DNA of 64,000 nt, taken from assembly GCA_029245395.1 (NCBI GenBank), contig JAQWPL010000033.1, forward strand, positions 186,001 to 250,000, written 5' to 3'. Shown one piece after another: positions 47,240 to 57,325 of the stretch. The notes under the pieces were generated by a model. The model ran no database searches. It was not told the origin of the DNA and worked only from the letters and a program-made list of their open reading frames with translations. A program made the position numbers and the translations under genes. The stretch comes from Gammaproteobacteria bacterium. Its GTDB lineage: Bacteria; Pseudomonadota; Gammaproteobacteria; Pseudomonadales; Pseudohongiellaceae. Each line of letters starts with the position of its first letter. Positions within the stretch are counted from its first letter, which is position 1.

Positions 47240-48271
47240 TTAGTAACGTTCAAGACATTCGTAATCATGCACGCTCATTTCCGGGTACCACACGAAATAG
47301 CGCGTCAGGGTAAACGGTTCTGAAAAATACACTGGATCTGTCACGGTTATTTCGTAATCAAGCCGACTGTAATCGGTATTGGGAATGAAGCGCTCCACGG
47401 TGGTGATCTGGTCACTTTGTTTTGCGCCCAGGTGATCAAAATAGCCTGCCGCAATGTGATCTGTTTCCACAATCAAAGTGTCACCATCCCAGCGCCCTCG
47501 AGAAAAACCAAACAGCGAATTTTCATTGGCAGGTTCTGCCTCTGCTGTCATATGAATCAAGCGGCGCGAATCATATTCTTCCAGTCGCATTAATATATCA
47601 TCGCCCTGGCGCACAAAGTCCATCGGGATAGGAGAAATCATGATCAGTGGCTGACCCTTAGTGCCACACTGAAACAGAATATTGTCATTGGGATCCCATG
47701 CAGCCAGCTCTCTCTCCCCTTCAGCGTTCAAAGGATAATTTCCCTTATACATGGGAAAAGCAGTTGGATCACTCATCACAGTACTCCAAACCCTGAAGAG
47801 ACCATCTGCTTCAGCAATGGCCTGGCTGACATCGATATCAGGCTGCGACTGCCCGATCAGATTGCCGTTTTTGCCGGCATCAAAATAGGCGCTTCCTGAG
47901 CCAAAGTCGAATTCATAACCACTTGAGAGAAGTACGTTGGTGCCCAGCATAAAGGGTTCATTTCGGCGAGATGGCTGCCCTGCTACGGTAACCCTGTCAC
48001 CCTCTTGCAACACTTCAGAGGACACACCACGATTACGCAAGATGCTAATGGACGCCGTTTCCACATCCCATTCTGTGATGCTCCCATCTTCATCTTCCAC
48101 GTCCAGCACTATGCGCCCATGGGGATTGCGCCATGAAATAGTAGAAATGATGCCAGTGATTTCAATAGGTCGATCTGCATCAAAAATGCCGACGGTACTG
48201 TGATGGGCATAAAGCATCGCGCTGGCTGTGAGTGAGGCCAAAGCAACAACTGTATTGATTAGTTTATTCAC
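47240..48271 (-). CDS. Exported fusion of DUF6152 and WDGDT domains
   Basis: 343 residues. After the signal peptide (ending LYAHHST, again placing His-His at the mature N-terminus) comes a DUF6152 domain (about 22-115: RPIEITGIISTISWRNPHG), then a WDGDT-type domain (about 145-343) with GRWDGDTLIVETDH, TDPVYFSEPFTL and YECLERY. The same two domains are separate neighbours at 26549-27751. Secreted; function unknown. Convergent with DUF3667 (stop codons 1 bp apart). Confidence 0.78.
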   Translation of the reverse strand: MNKLINTVVALASLTASAMLYAHHSTVGIFDADRPIEITGIISTISWRNPHGRIVLDVEDEDGSITEWDVETASISILRNRGVSSEVLQEGDRVTVAGQPSRRNEPFMLGTNVLLSSGYEFDFGSGSAYFDAGKNGNLIGQSQPDIDVSQAIAEADGLFRVWSTVMSDPTAFPMYKGNYPLNAEGERELAAWDPNDNILFQCGTKGQPLIMISPIPMDFVRQGDDILMRLEEYDSRRLIHMTAEAEPANENSLFGFSRGRWDGDTLIVETDHIAAGYFDHLGAKQSDQITTVERFIPNTDYSRLDYEITVTDPVYFSEPFTLTRYFVWYPEMSVHDYECLERY

Positions 48272-48380
48272 ATTTTCTCCCGGTGAGTTTTTATGGTGAA
48301 CGGGTAGCTGTCAGTATTTCGTCGGCAAAACCGGTCACATTATTAAATTTTTGGCGGTGAGATAAAAATCCCAAAAACCC

Positions 48381-49147
48381 TCATGTTAAAAAAATTATAC
48401 CGGCCAGGATCATCAAGACACCGATAACTTTACCGCTTTCGGAGCCAAAAGGCAGAATCTTTTCCAGTAAAACAAAAATAGTCAGGATGGCAATCCATAG
48501 CAGGTTCATTACGCCACCGACAAACAAAAGCAGCATCAGTGCCCAACAGCAGCCCAGGCAAAACAGGCCGTGCTTGATGCCCATTTTCATGGCTCCGGTA
48601 TTTCCTTTTTCCCAATTCTGGGAAATGAATTCTACTGGTGAGCGGCATTGCTTCAGACACTGATCTTTTGCCAGACACCGGCGATGAGCAATATAGCACC
48701 GCCCAGTATATTGCTATTGGACACCATCATGGCAGATAACACCTCCAATTTCTCCAGAGTGTATTGACTGATAGTTGCCAGCAAACTGAAGCCAATCCAG
48801 ATGAGTATGTAGCCGCTTATGAAAAAACCAGTAGCAGCGACTGTTTTACCATCCCTGGCTGCCTTTTTAGCCACCAGTGAATAGATCATGACCGTAGGTG
48901 TAACTGAAGGCAGCATCATGCCTACCATCATTACGCTCCACATCAAAAACATCAGCAGGGAATAATTCAAATCCCAGGGTGGAGCAAGCATGGCTTGTTC
49001 CATGCCCATTTCCGTCATGGGCATGGAACAAGCCAAGGAATATAGGTACCACCAGGCAAGAGTGACTATTACAGCAATAGATCCAAAGACGGCAAATAAA
49101 TCACGCCGTGGAAGCCTTGGGAAAGACAATTCACTTGATACAGTCAT
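48381..49147 (-). pseudogene. DUF2182 metal-related membrane protein, disrupted
   Basis: The first frame (49147-48653) gives the DUF2182 N-terminus with WSVMMVGMMLPSVTPTVMIY and membrane helices, and stops after AGVWQ. The second frame goes on with KDQCLKQCRSPVEF and GIKHGLFCLGCCWALMLLLF, the normal remainder, to 48381. The join falls at the A4 (coding strand) near 48666-48669; family spacing suggests about 13 bases were lost. DUF2182 proteins often pair with DUF1326, the next gene upstream. Confidence 0.75.
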
Positions 49148-49176
49148 CTATATTGAAAGGACGAAAGAGTTAACAA

Positions 49177-49815
49177 TCAGTCCCTGATGACTCCATGCTG
49201 GTTCATGTGCAGGTTGCAAATATGACCATAGGATTCCGACAGGATCAGTTCGATATCAGCGGTTTTAGCTGTAGTGGATCCTTTGCAGGATTCTGCGTAA
49301 GTGTATTCAAAGCCACCGGGTAAATGTATGCCAGCTCTGGATTCCTCACCGCTGAATGGGTCAATAAGCGAGGATCCTGTTGCTTCTACCAGGCCATCTA
49401 TATTGATGGCACAGTTACGCGAATCAATATCAATGGCTATTTCCACTGGTGCATCAATGATGGGATGAAAGGTGCTTAACGTACTGGCAAATACACTGAA
49501 GTGGGTTGTGCCGGGATCAGTGGTTTCCCCTGTTGCAATCTTGATGATGGCATCGCGCTGTTCAGGTGTTGCTGAATCACTGATAATCAATTGCGCCTCG
49601 CCGTTGCCTTCCACGATTTCTGACGGCCATTTGTAAATACCGGCAAACTACACGCCGGCCAAGTCTGTATCGTTATAATTGCCTTCATCAATGATAATGC
49701 CAGCAATGGCTTCGCATAAGCCGAAAGTAGAAGGTGCATTAAACTGGCAGGGACAGCCAAAATTACAATTGCAGTTGGCAAATTCTCGCGCTTTTATCAT
49801 CCATTGGTCACTCAT
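49177..49815 (-). pseudogene. DUF1326 protein with in-frame TAG
   Basis: From ATG 49815 the frame gives ANCNCNFGCPCQFNAPST, the Cys-rich start of DUF1326, then LAGV-stop (TAG 49648-49650) and continues in the same frame with FAGIYKWPSEIVEGNGEAQL and the rest of the family to 49177, about 212 codons in all. A single-base change to a sense codon restores it. An internal start at 49614 would omit the Cys cluster. DUF1326 and DUF2182 are usual neighbours and may act together on a metal (inference). Confidence 0.8.
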
Positions 49816-49930
49816 AACAGGCTCCTCGATACTGTTTATTATTAGTCTGATGTCATCGGTCAGAAAATATAAGCATTAATATTAACAATTTTTCCCAGTG
49901 TGGGGTCAAACTCTTCTATTTTTCTCACAA

Positions 49931-50788
49931 TCATTCAGCCTGGATCTTGTGACTGTTTTTCCGGACTACATTGAGAATCACCCCGGCCAGCACCAAGCTC
50001 ATTCCTGCATACGTCATCAGATTAAATCCTTCACCAAATAAAATATAGCCCAGAAAGATGGCATAAATAATGCCCGTGTAATTCACAATGGATACCGTAG
50101 AAATTGTTGCCAGTTGATAAGCACGGGTCATGAAGTACTGTGCTACCTGACTGGTGATACCAACCATCAGCAGGAAAAACCACTGCCAGCCTGCAGGCTG
50201 GACCCAAAACAACAGACACCAAAGTCCGGCTACAGGCAAACATACAAAGGGAAAATAAAAAATGATAACCAGCGGATGTTCAGTGGTAGAAAGTTTACGC
50301 ACACAATTATAGGCCAGCCCCATAAACACCGACGTAATGATGCCCACGATCAAATGAAACAGGGAGACCCTGGCATCGAATCCCTGGATGACCAGGATAC
50401 CCGCGAAGCTGATCGCAAAAAATAAAAACTGGGTGGGGCTGACTTTTTCCTTCACGAACCAGATACCAATAATGGTAGTAGCAACTGGAGCGAGATAAGT
50501 CAGCGTGGAGGCAGTAGCCAGGGGGATTTCCTGGATCAGGTAAAAATTCAATGTCAGGGCAATGACTCCTGCCACGCCGCGCATCATCAACATGGTTTTG
50601 TTGTTGCCAAAAATTGATACGCGCGCCCTTTTCAGGCCCCAGAAGCACAAGGCAACTGAAATCACTGCACGGAAAAAAATGATTTCCAGTGGAGGGATGC
50701 CTGGCACCAGCTTCACGAATACTGTCATCAGAGAAAACAGCAAGGTGGCAAGGGCCATGTACCACACGCCGCGGACAGTATCAGTCAT
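49931..50788 (-). CDS. EamA/DMT-family transporter
   Basis: About 285 residues from the ATG at 50788. Ten predicted helices in two EamA repeats; ATLLFSLMTVFVKLVP at the start and LTYLAPVATTIIGIWFVKE at the end of repeat one are typical, with VSIVNYTGIIYAIFLGYILFGE in repeat two. A drug/metabolite exporter of unknown substrate. Divergent start is set to the first Met directly before helix 1. Confidence 0.9.
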   Translation of the reverse strand: MTDTVRGVWYMALATLLFSLMTVFVKLVPGIPPLEIIFFRAVISVALCFWGLKRARVSIFGNNKTMLMMRGVAGVIALTLNFYLIQEIPLATASTLTYLAPVATTIIGIWFVKEKVSPTQFLFFAISFAGILVIQGFDARVSLFHLIVGIITSVFMGLAYNCVRKLSTTEHPLVIIFYFPFVCLPVAGLWCLLFWVQPAGWQWFFLLMVGITSQVAQYFMTRAYQLATISTVSIVNYTGIIYAIFLGYILFGEGFNLMTYAGMSLVLAGVILNVVRKNSHKIQAE

Positions 50789-50905
50789 AGGGAAATTGGG
50801 GGCGAAAAAAAAAGGCGGATTGTACGCAACCCGCCGTTGTAAGGCAAAAACCCTAAAATGCACCGGTTTCGAGTTCAGAAACCAATTAGTAAGACCGTGA
50901 TAGTT

Positions 50906-53137
50906 TTAAAACCTTACACGCACTCCAACGGCAACCGTACGCACCTTGTTGGGCCGGGCGCCATAAGGATGCCGGCCCAAAATATCTTCCTGATCAGTAA
51001 GGTTTTCAATGCGCCCAAATACATTAATGTTGTCAGACAATTGGACGTTTACTGACAGATCCAGTGTCAGTGTGTCATCGGTCTTTTCTGTGGACTGGCA
51101 AGACGCCCGGACACACACTTCATCGACATAGTTGGCGCTCAGCGACACACCCCATTGGAGTGTTTCAACCCCCAGAGAGACGCGATACTGATGTTCAGGA
51201 ATATAGGGAATAGGATCGCCAGCACTGACATCACCAAAGAAAGCGGTATCAGCGATATTGGTATCAAACTCGCCATTGATCCAGGTGTAGGTCAGCATGA
51301 AAGGCACTGAATAATTACTGGACTGACTGAAGTCAGTACTGAGGAGAAATTCCAGACCACTAACAGTGGCGGCATCCCCATTGAAAGCATCCCCTATGTC
51401 GCAGTCAGTTCCTGATGAGGCTGTGCAAACCCCCAGCAGGTTTTCATAATCACTCAGGAACCAGATGGCTTCTGCATTTATCCGGTTATCTTGATACCGG
51501 AAGCCAAATTCATAGTTAAGTGCCTCTTCTTCAGCAACCCCAGGAGAATTAGTTGGCGCAGTAAAACCCTTGTGCACTCCACCCAAAATAACCAGGTTCT
51601 CATTCAGCGAATAACTGACACCGAAACCCGGCAGCCATACCTGGACGTCATTATTCCTGCCATCGCGAAAGAGTCGATCAGCGCCACCGTTGTAACGTGC
51701 GCGGGACAACTCTATGTCTTCATAGCGTACTCCGAGGGTTAACAACCAGTTGCTCCATTCAATTTGATCGTAAACATGAATGGCCAGTGCATCAGCATTC
51801 TGCACCCTGTTGCCGGCAGCACCCAGGACACCCACATCATTCAACACAAGTTCGCCATTAAGCTGTTGGAACGAGGAATCATACTGTAGCCTGTCTTCTT
51901 CATCGCGGTGTACACGAACACCAGCCTGTAAACTGTGAGAACTGCTACCTATGCCGCCTTGCCAGTTCAAACCAAACTGAATGCCTCGGGAGAAATAGTC
52001 CCTGCTGTTGGCACGCACATCGATACTGCCTGGCGCCGTGTCCAGATTTCCGTCCAGGATGGCCTGGAGTTGATCAGTGGCGAATCCGTCACGCCCATTG
52101 CCCAGATTAATGTCATTAATAATACTGGCCCAGCCGGTCCGGCTCAGGCTATCCGCTCTGTCGCTACCGTCCAGATCAATACCTTCGGTCTTGAACCAGT
52201 TGCGGGCATGTTCATTGTTATAGGCAGTAGCATTAAGGGTCAGGTCTTGTGTCGCGCTGTATTCATAGCGCAGTATCACTTGCTCATGTGCGGTGCTGAT
52301 GTTATCCAGATCCGACAAACCATAGCGGCGGTCAGCATTAGCAACAAAGTCCGCATCGGTCAGGCCCAGATAACTCTGGTTGGAATCCTGCTGCGCATAC
52401 TGCAGCTTCAGCTCGCCCTTGTGCCGTGAATACACAGGTGCCCATGCCAGTTTTATGGTGTAGTCCTCAACGTTCAGGCCCGTGTCGGTATAGCTGCGAT
52501 CGATATTCTGGAAACCGTCCGAGCGCCACTGGTGAGTTTCCACCAGGAATCCAAAACCAGCCTGATTGTAACCACCGTAGGTCGCATGCAGTCTGTAGGT
52601 TGCATCCTCACCCCCTTCCACCAGCAAATTGCCCTGACTTCTTTGCGGTATCGGCGTGGAAATCATGTTCAGGGCACCGCCGATTGTCAGAGGCCCCTGG
52701 GTAATAGCAGCAGGTCCTTTAACGACTTCAAATCCTGCGAATCGCCCTGCCGTTGGAAAATAATAAGCAGACGGTGCAGCATAGGGGGCTGGCGCAATAA
52801 GCACATTGTCTTCCAGCAAAGTAATACGACTGGAACGCTCAGTAGTAACACCGCGAATGCTGATGTTGGGCCTGAGCCCATAGCCATCTTCTACCTGTAT
52901 TGACACCCCAGGAATCTCCCGGGCAATGCGCTGAACGTCTGAATAGGCAAATACGGCAAGCTGCTCACTGTCAATGTAGTGGGCCGAACCTGGCAACCGA
53001 TTAATTTTTTCGGTGCCGCCCGTGATCAAAATCTCTTCGATGAATGGAAATTGATTATCCCTTTGAGCAAGAAGAGATGGGGTTATAAATGGAATTGTCA
53101 CCGCAACGACAAGTGCGTGTAATGTTGATGACTTCAT
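50906..53137 (-). CDS. FecA-like TonB-dependent siderophore receptor, Fur-controlled
   Basis: 743 residues, full length. Signal peptide (about 1-24), TonB box region EEILITG, plug with REIPGVSIQVEDGYGLRPNISIRG and FEVVKGPAAITQGPLTIGGALN, then a 22-strand barrel ending in VAVGVRVRF (terminal Phe). The plug is closest by eye to FecA-type citrate receptors, but the N-terminal signalling domain is absent, so no sigma/anti-sigma partner is expected. The Fur box and promoter at 53182-53210 predict induction under iron limitation. Confidence 0.93.
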   Translation of the reverse strand: MKSSTLHALVVAVTIPFITPSLLAQRDNQFPFIEEILITGGTEKINRLPGSAHYIDSEQLAVFAYSDVQRIAREIPGVSIQVEDGYGLRPNISIRGVTTERSSRITLLEDNVLIAPAPYAAPSAYYFPTAGRFAGFEVVKGPAAITQGPLTIGGALNMISTPIPQRSQGNLLVEGGEDATYRLHATYGGYNQAGFGFLVETHQWRSDGFQNIDRSYTDTGLNVEDYTIKLAWAPVYSRHKGELKLQYAQQDSNQSYLGLTDADFVANADRRYGLSDLDNISTAHEQVILRYEYSATQDLTLNATAYNNEHARNWFKTEGIDLDGSDRADSLSRTGWASIINDINLGNGRDGFATDQLQAILDGNLDTAPGSIDVRANSRDYFSRGIQFGLNWQGGIGSSSHSLQAGVRVHRDEEDRLQYDSSFQQLNGELVLNDVGVLGAAGNRVQNADALAIHVYDQIEWSNWLLTLGVRYEDIELSRARYNGGADRLFRDGRNNDVQVWLPGFGVSYSLNENLVILGGVHKGFTAPTNSPGVAEEEALNYEFGFRYQDNRINAEAIWFLSDYENLLGVCTASSGTDCDIGDAFNGDAATVSGLEFLLSTDFSQSSNYSVPFMLTYTWINGEFDTNIADTAFFGDVSAGDPIPYIPEHQYRVSLGVETLQWGVSLSANYVDEVCVRASCQSTEKTDDTLTLDLSVNVQLSDNINVFGRIENLTDQEDILGRHPYGARPNKVRTVAVGVRVRF

Positions 53138-53181
53138 TGATAAACAGGGCTCCAGTTAAATGAGACTGACTCACGGGAATC

Positions 53182-53210
53182 ATCCTAATCTAAATGAGAA
53201 TCATTATCAA
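53182..53210 (-). promoter_or_regulatory. Promoter of the TonB receptor
   Basis: On the minus strand TTGATA (53210-53205), a 17-bp spacer and TAGGAT (53187-53182); about 45 bp upstream of the start codon at 53137. Confidence 0.7.
53190..53208 (-). promoter_or_regulatory. Fur box
   Basis: The 19-mer around ATGAGAATCATTATC matches the Fur consensus at 15 of 19 positions and fills the spacer of the promoter. Confidence 0.8.
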
Positions 53211-53249
53211 TATGATTTGCATTAGGCTTGATGTTGGTCAAAAAGACAT

Positions 53250-53280
53250 AAAAAAGCCGGGAGGATTGCCCGTCCCGGCT
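53250..53280 (-). terminator. Terminator of grxD
   Basis: On the minus strand AGCCGGGA (53273-53280) and its complement (53255-53262) form an 8-bp stem followed by six T residues, just downstream of the grxD stop. Confidence 0.9.
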
Positions 53281-53305
53281 CACTAACTAATTATTAAGGA
53301 GAGCC

Positions 53306-53698
53306 TTAAACTTGCGCGTTGCCTTCTACATCTTCCGCGACTTCTGTTACTTCCCCCCTGCTCGCCGCGGACTCATCAAGGAGAGTTTTTAACTCACCTT
53401 TCTGATACATGTCGACCATGATGTCGCAACCACCTACTAATTCACCGTCTACAAATAACTGGGGGAACGTTGGCCAGTCAGATACTTTAGGCAGGTTGGC
53501 GCGAATATCTGGATTACTGAGAATATCTACATAAGCGAATTTTTGACCGCAGGCCATCAGGATCTGCACGGTCTGCGCAGAAAATCCACACTGGGGTGCA
53601 TTGGGATTGCCCTTCATATAGAGAATGATGGGGTTGTTGTTGATCTGGTCCTGAATAACGGTTTCGACGGAATTTTCTGTGTTGGCTTCAGTGGTCAT
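53306..53698 (-). CDS. grxD: Monothiol glutaredoxin Grx4
   Basis: 130 residues. CGFS active site at residues 37-40 (PQCGFSAQTVQIL), then SDWPTFPQLFVDGELVGGCDIM, the glutathione-binding part. CGFS glutaredoxins carry 2Fe-2S clusters with BolA and take part in iron sensing, in keeping with the neighbouring Fur-regulated receptor. The C-terminus has an acidic tail. Confidence 0.95.
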   Translation of the reverse strand: MTTEANTENSVETVIQDQINNNPIILYMKGNPNAPQCGFSAQTVQILMACGQKFAYVDILSNPDIRANLPKVSDWPTFPQLFVDGELVGGCDIMVDMYQKGELKTLLDESAASRGEVTEVAEDVEGNAQV

Positions 53699-53935
53699 GG
53701 AAATCTCAGTATAACGGAATGGATAAAGTGATAAGTGGATGCATTTTAACCGAATTCAAGGTGATAAACAGGTGAATTTCTCTGTGAAATCAAGAAATTA
53801 GACCCTGCAATGTGTGGGGTTTTATTAAGGTGTAGCAAGTCACTCGAAGTAAGGCAGAATCCGGGCGATACATTCCTCAAGCCCCGGTGTGGAATTTAGC
53901 ACTGGCGCAATACGGTCTCGGCCATTGCTATTGGT

Positions 53936-54331
53936 TCAAATGATATTAATGAAAATGGCCAGGGTAGCAACTAAACGCTCTTCGTCGATCAGTCCCTGCT
54001 GGTACTGAAAACAGGACAAATCGGCATGCCTTGCTACCGTGATAGCATAATTTCCGAATATGTTTATATCTTCCTGATTAGTTAGCTCTTCCGTCTGAGC
54101 AAGAAAATAAACATCCCTGAGTTTTTCAACCGACAAGATAGACATATTTATGTCAATGATTTGTGATATCAAATCCTGATAAGCCGCTGTCTCTATGGCC
54201 CGGGTATTTAAAGCTGTTTCTTCTGAGCTTTGCCGGGTTTCCAAACCCACAAATATCAGACCGGCAATCACAGCCAGTGCGGAAATAATTTCCGCGATAA
54301 AAGCAAATTCCTGAAGCTTTTCTTTCATCAT
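53936..54331 (-). CDS. Small single-helix membrane protein, possibly truncated by TGA
   Basis: 131 residues. One N-terminal helix (EFAFIAEIISALAVIAGLIFVGLETRQSS) followed by a helical soluble part; this pattern occurs in small proteins with a FVGLxxRQ motif. The frame stays open for 31 further codons beyond the TGA (to 53840) with plausible coding (NSTPGLEECIARILPYFE), which would give the usual length of about 160. So the C-terminal end may be lost by a nonsense change. Function unknown. Confidence 0.55.
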   Translation of the reverse strand: MMKEKLQEFAFIAEIISALAVIAGLIFVGLETRQSSEETALNTRAIETAAYQDLISQIIDINMSILSVEKLRDVYFLAQTEELTNQEDINIFGNYAITVARHADLSCFQYQQGLIDEERLVATLAIFINII

Positions 54332-54343
54332 TTTTTCCCTGCA

Positions 54344-55891
54344 TTAATCGGTATGGATTCCCCAACCGCCACCACCGGGCGTCTTAATAAGCAGACAATC
54401 ACCTTGTTTGACTGACAATGAAACTTTCCCTGGCAATGTTTTTCCATTCAGTGAATTTTCGCCGGGTTCTCCGCTCTTCCCACCTTTCAGCCCCCAGGGT
54501 CCATGGGTTCTTCTTTCTGTAAGCAGGCTTAATTGGGCATCAGCCAAAAATTCATACTCCCTGACCAGCCCATCTCCACCAGATTGTTTGCCTCCCCCAC
54601 CACTGCCATCGCGCACTTCATAACGATTGATTCGTAGCGGGTAATGCATTTCCAGACTTTCCACAGGTGTATTGAGCGTATTAGTCATATGGGAATGACG
54701 TGCGCTAATACCGGGATACTCTGGCCCACCACCATGACCACCGGCAAGAGTTTCGTAGTAATCCCATTCATTTCCGGTTTCTCTACTACCCATGGCAATA
54801 TTGTTCATGCTGCCCTGGCTCGCTGCCGGAAACTGCTCAGGTAGTGCCTGCTCAAGTGCACCAAGCACTACATCGACAATACGGGTTGAAGTTTCTACAT
54901 TGCCAGCGGCCACGGCGGCAGGATGATTGGCATTAACCAGGGAGCCTTTCGGGGCACTGATCTGGATTGGGCGAAACAATCCACCACAGGCCGGCGCATA
55001 ATCCGGCATCAGGCAACGAAAGCAGTAATACACGGCGGCGGCAACAACCGGTAACGGACAATTGATATTGCCGGACACCTGGTCATCTGTGCCTGAAAAA
55101 TCAACTGTAATCCCCTGGCTTTCAACATTAAGTGTTACGCGTATGGCGATATCCTGATTATCTAGCCCGTCATCGTCCATGACGTCCTCAAAGGCATAAC
55201 TACCAGACGGAATTTCTGCCAGGCAGGCCAATGCGACCCGCTCACCGTAGTCATTAAGTTCGATCAATCCTTGATGGAATGCATCCACACCAAACTGGCG
55301 GATCAGTTCCTGCAATCTAAGTACGCCGGTATTGACCGAGCTAACTTGAGCGGCCATATCACCATTGAGATGAAAATTACCTTCCTGCCCATGGAGTGGT
55401 GTCAGTGACTGCCACAACGCCTGGTTCAATTCGCCTTTCTTCAATAGAAACTGGGGAGATATAACAATTCCTTCTTCTTCTAATAGATGGGTAATGGGCA
55501 TGGAGCCAGGAGACTCGGAACCGATATTGGCATGATGCGCCCTGTTCACTGCAAAACCTTGCAGCGTTCCTTCCAGCAACACAGGCGCCACTATCGTTAC
55601 ATCCGGCAGATGTGTTCCGCCCAGATAGGGATCATTCAATACCAGGACATCCCCTTCTGCCCACTCAAACTGCCCAACGATATCGGCCATGGCATACGCC
55701 ATGCTGCCAAGGTGGACCGGGATGTGAGCTGCCTGGGCACTCAGTTCTCCATCCCGATCAAACAATGCGCAAGAGTAATCCAGGCGGTCCTTGATATTCG
55801 GGGAAAAAGCGGTTCGCTTGAGTACTACGCCCATCTCGTCACAGATGGCTTCCATGCGGGAGACGAACAGAGAGAGTTCTATGGGGTTCAT
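54344..55891 (-). CDS. Hydantoinase B/oxoprolinase family protein
   Basis: About 515 residues from ATG 55891, placing [20 protein letters not shown] at the N-terminus as in the family; further in-frame starts reach 56002. Conserved blocks are [43 protein letters not shown] and the Gly-rich [19 protein letters not shown]. HyuB is the Zn/Fe-binding partner of HyuA in ATP-dependent opening of hydantoin-like or oxoproline rings. No hyuA is present here, so it is an orphan and its substrate is uncertain. Confidence 0.88.
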   Translation of the reverse strand: MNPIELSLFVSRMEAICDEMGVVLKRTAFSPNIKDRLDYSCALFDRDGELSAQAAHIPVHLGSMAYAMADIVGQFEWAEGDVLVLNDPYLGGTHLPDVTIVAPVLLEGTLQGFAVNRAHHANIGSESPGSMPITHLLEEEGIVISPQFLLKKGELNQALWQSLTPLHGQEGNFHLNGDMAAQVSSVNTGVLRLQELIRQFGVDAFHQGLIELNDYGERVALACLAEIPSGSYAFEDVMDDDGLDNQDIAIRVTLNVESQGITVDFSGTDDQVSGNINCPLPVVAAAVYYCFRCLMPDYAPACGGLFRPIQISAPKGSLVNANHPAAVAAGNVETSTRIVDVVLGALEQALPEQFPAASQGSMNNIAMGSRETGNEWDYYETLAGGHGGGPEYPGISARHSHMTNTLNTPVESLEMHYPLRINRYEVRDGSGGGGKQSGGDGLVREYEFLADAQLSLLTERRTHGPWGLKGGKSGEPGENSLNGKTLPGKVSLSVKQGDCLLIKTPGGGGWGIHTD

Positions 55892-55937
55892 AGGAAATGA
55901 GTATAAGTGAAGCGTCATTGTAAGTCGTTTGGATTGA

Positions 55938-56004
55938 GATACAGGATGCAGGAGACAGGATGCAAGAAGAACCTCTTGAATCCTGTCTCCTGCATCCTGC
56001 ATCC
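55938..56004. repeat. Long perfect-stem hairpin between hyuB-like and argD
   Basis: GGATGCAGGAGACAGGAT (55944-55961) faces its exact complement (55980-55997), an 18-bp perfect stem. The loop holds a further short CAAG/CTTG pairing and the flanks extend the stem with one mismatch. It is in the space between divergent genes, with no T tract. Confidence 0.9.
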
Positions 56005-56110
56005 AATAACTGCTTAGTATTCGTAACTTGCAGCCTTCGGTGTGTTTCTTTAGAATCGCCTCCCTTCGGGCCGCTTTAGCTGCCCTTTTCCATTTTATGG
56101 GGTGCTGAAA

Positions 56111-57283
56111 ATGGCTGACTCAAACGCGCTAATGACAACTTATAACCGAATCCCGGTAGAGTTTGTGCGCGGGGAAGGCTCCTGGGTGTATGACCGGGAA
56201 GGCAAGAAATACCTCGATGCCATTGCCGGTATCGCTGTGTGCGCCCTTGGTCATAGTCACCCCGGTTTTATCAGGGCCATTCAGGATCAGGTTGCGCAAC
56301 TGGTGCATACCTCAAATCTCTATGAGGTAGGACTACAGACAACACTGGCTGAAAAACTCTGCGAAGCATCGGGCATGGATCGGGTCTTTTTCTGCAATTC
56401 AGGCGCTGAAGGCAATGAAGCCGCTATCAAACTGGCCAGGATGTTTGGGCATAGCCGCGACATTGACATCCCTGGCATCATTGTGATGGAAGGTGCTTTT
56501 CATGGCCGAACCATGGGCGCACTAACGGCGACTCACAGCAACCGTCACCAGGAAGGCTTTTCCCCATTCCTGGATGGCTTTTATCGGGTCCCTTTCAATG
56601 ACACTAAAGCAGTAGAAGAAATCATCAAGGCAAATGCAAATATTGTTGCCGTCCTGGTAGAACCGATACAAGGTGAAGGCGGTGTGCTCCTGCCGGATTC
56701 AGATTACCTGAATAACCTGCGAAGCCTTTGTGACGATAATGACCTGCTACTGATGTTAGATGAAGTCCAGTGCGGTAATGGCAGAACCGGGAAATATTTT
56801 GCCTACCAGCACAATAATATCCTGCCGGACGTATTTTCCACGGCAAAAGGGCTTGGTAATGGCTTTCCTATTGGCGCCTGTCTTGCCAGAGGCAAGGCCG
56901 CAGAAATCTTCCAACCTGGGCTGCATGCCACGACTTTCGGTGGTAGCCCTCTGGCCTGCGCCGCTGCAATTGCTGTCTATGAAGCACTGCTCAGTGAAAA
57001 TCTGTTGGAAAACGCCACTGTCCAGGGTGATCGCATCAAATTTGGCATCAGTATGCGTTTGCAAAATGCTTCTCATGTCGTGGCTGTCAGGGGCAAAGGC
57101 CTGATGATTGGTGTTGAACTCGACAAACCCTGTGGTGAACTGGTTGGTCAGGCCCGGGAAAAAGGCTTGCTCATCAATGTGGCCTCAGGCAACGTAGTGA
57201 GATTAGTGCCACCGTTGAATATTACGATGAAAGAAAGTGACCTCATTATAGAAACAGTCAGCGAGCTGATTGAAAACTTCTAA
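56111..57283 (+). CDS. argD: Acetylornithine/succinyldiaminopimelate aminotransferase
   Basis: About 390 residues from ATG 56111 (a GTG at 56102 is also open). A class III PLP aminotransferase: CNSGAEGNEAAIKLAR, VEPIQGEGGV, MLDEVQCGNGRTGK and the PLP-lysine block STAKGLGNGFPIGACLAR. Fits arginine and probably lysine synthesis. Followed by argF. Confidence 0.94.
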   Translation: MADSNALMTTYNRIPVEFVRGEGSWVYDREGKKYLDAIAGIAVCALGHSHPGFIRAIQDQVAQLVHTSNLYEVGLQTTLAEKLCEASGMDRVFFCNSGAEGNEAAIKLARMFGHSRDIDIPGIIVMEGAFHGRTMGALTATHSNRHQEGFSPFLDGFYRVPFNDTKAVEEIIKANANIVAVLVEPIQGEGGVLLPDSDYLNNLRSLCDDNDLLLMLDEVQCGNGRTGKYFAYQHNNILPDVFSTAKGLGNGFPIGACLARGKAAEIFQPGLHATTFGGSPLACAAAIAVYEALLSENLLENATVQGDRIKFGISMRLQNASHVVAVRGKGLMIGVELDKPCGELVGQAREKGLLINVASGNVVRLVPPLNITMKESDLIIETVSELIENF

Positions 57284-57325
57284 GCTTAAATAGTTACATA
57301 GATAGTTAATTAGAGAAGAAGAAAC

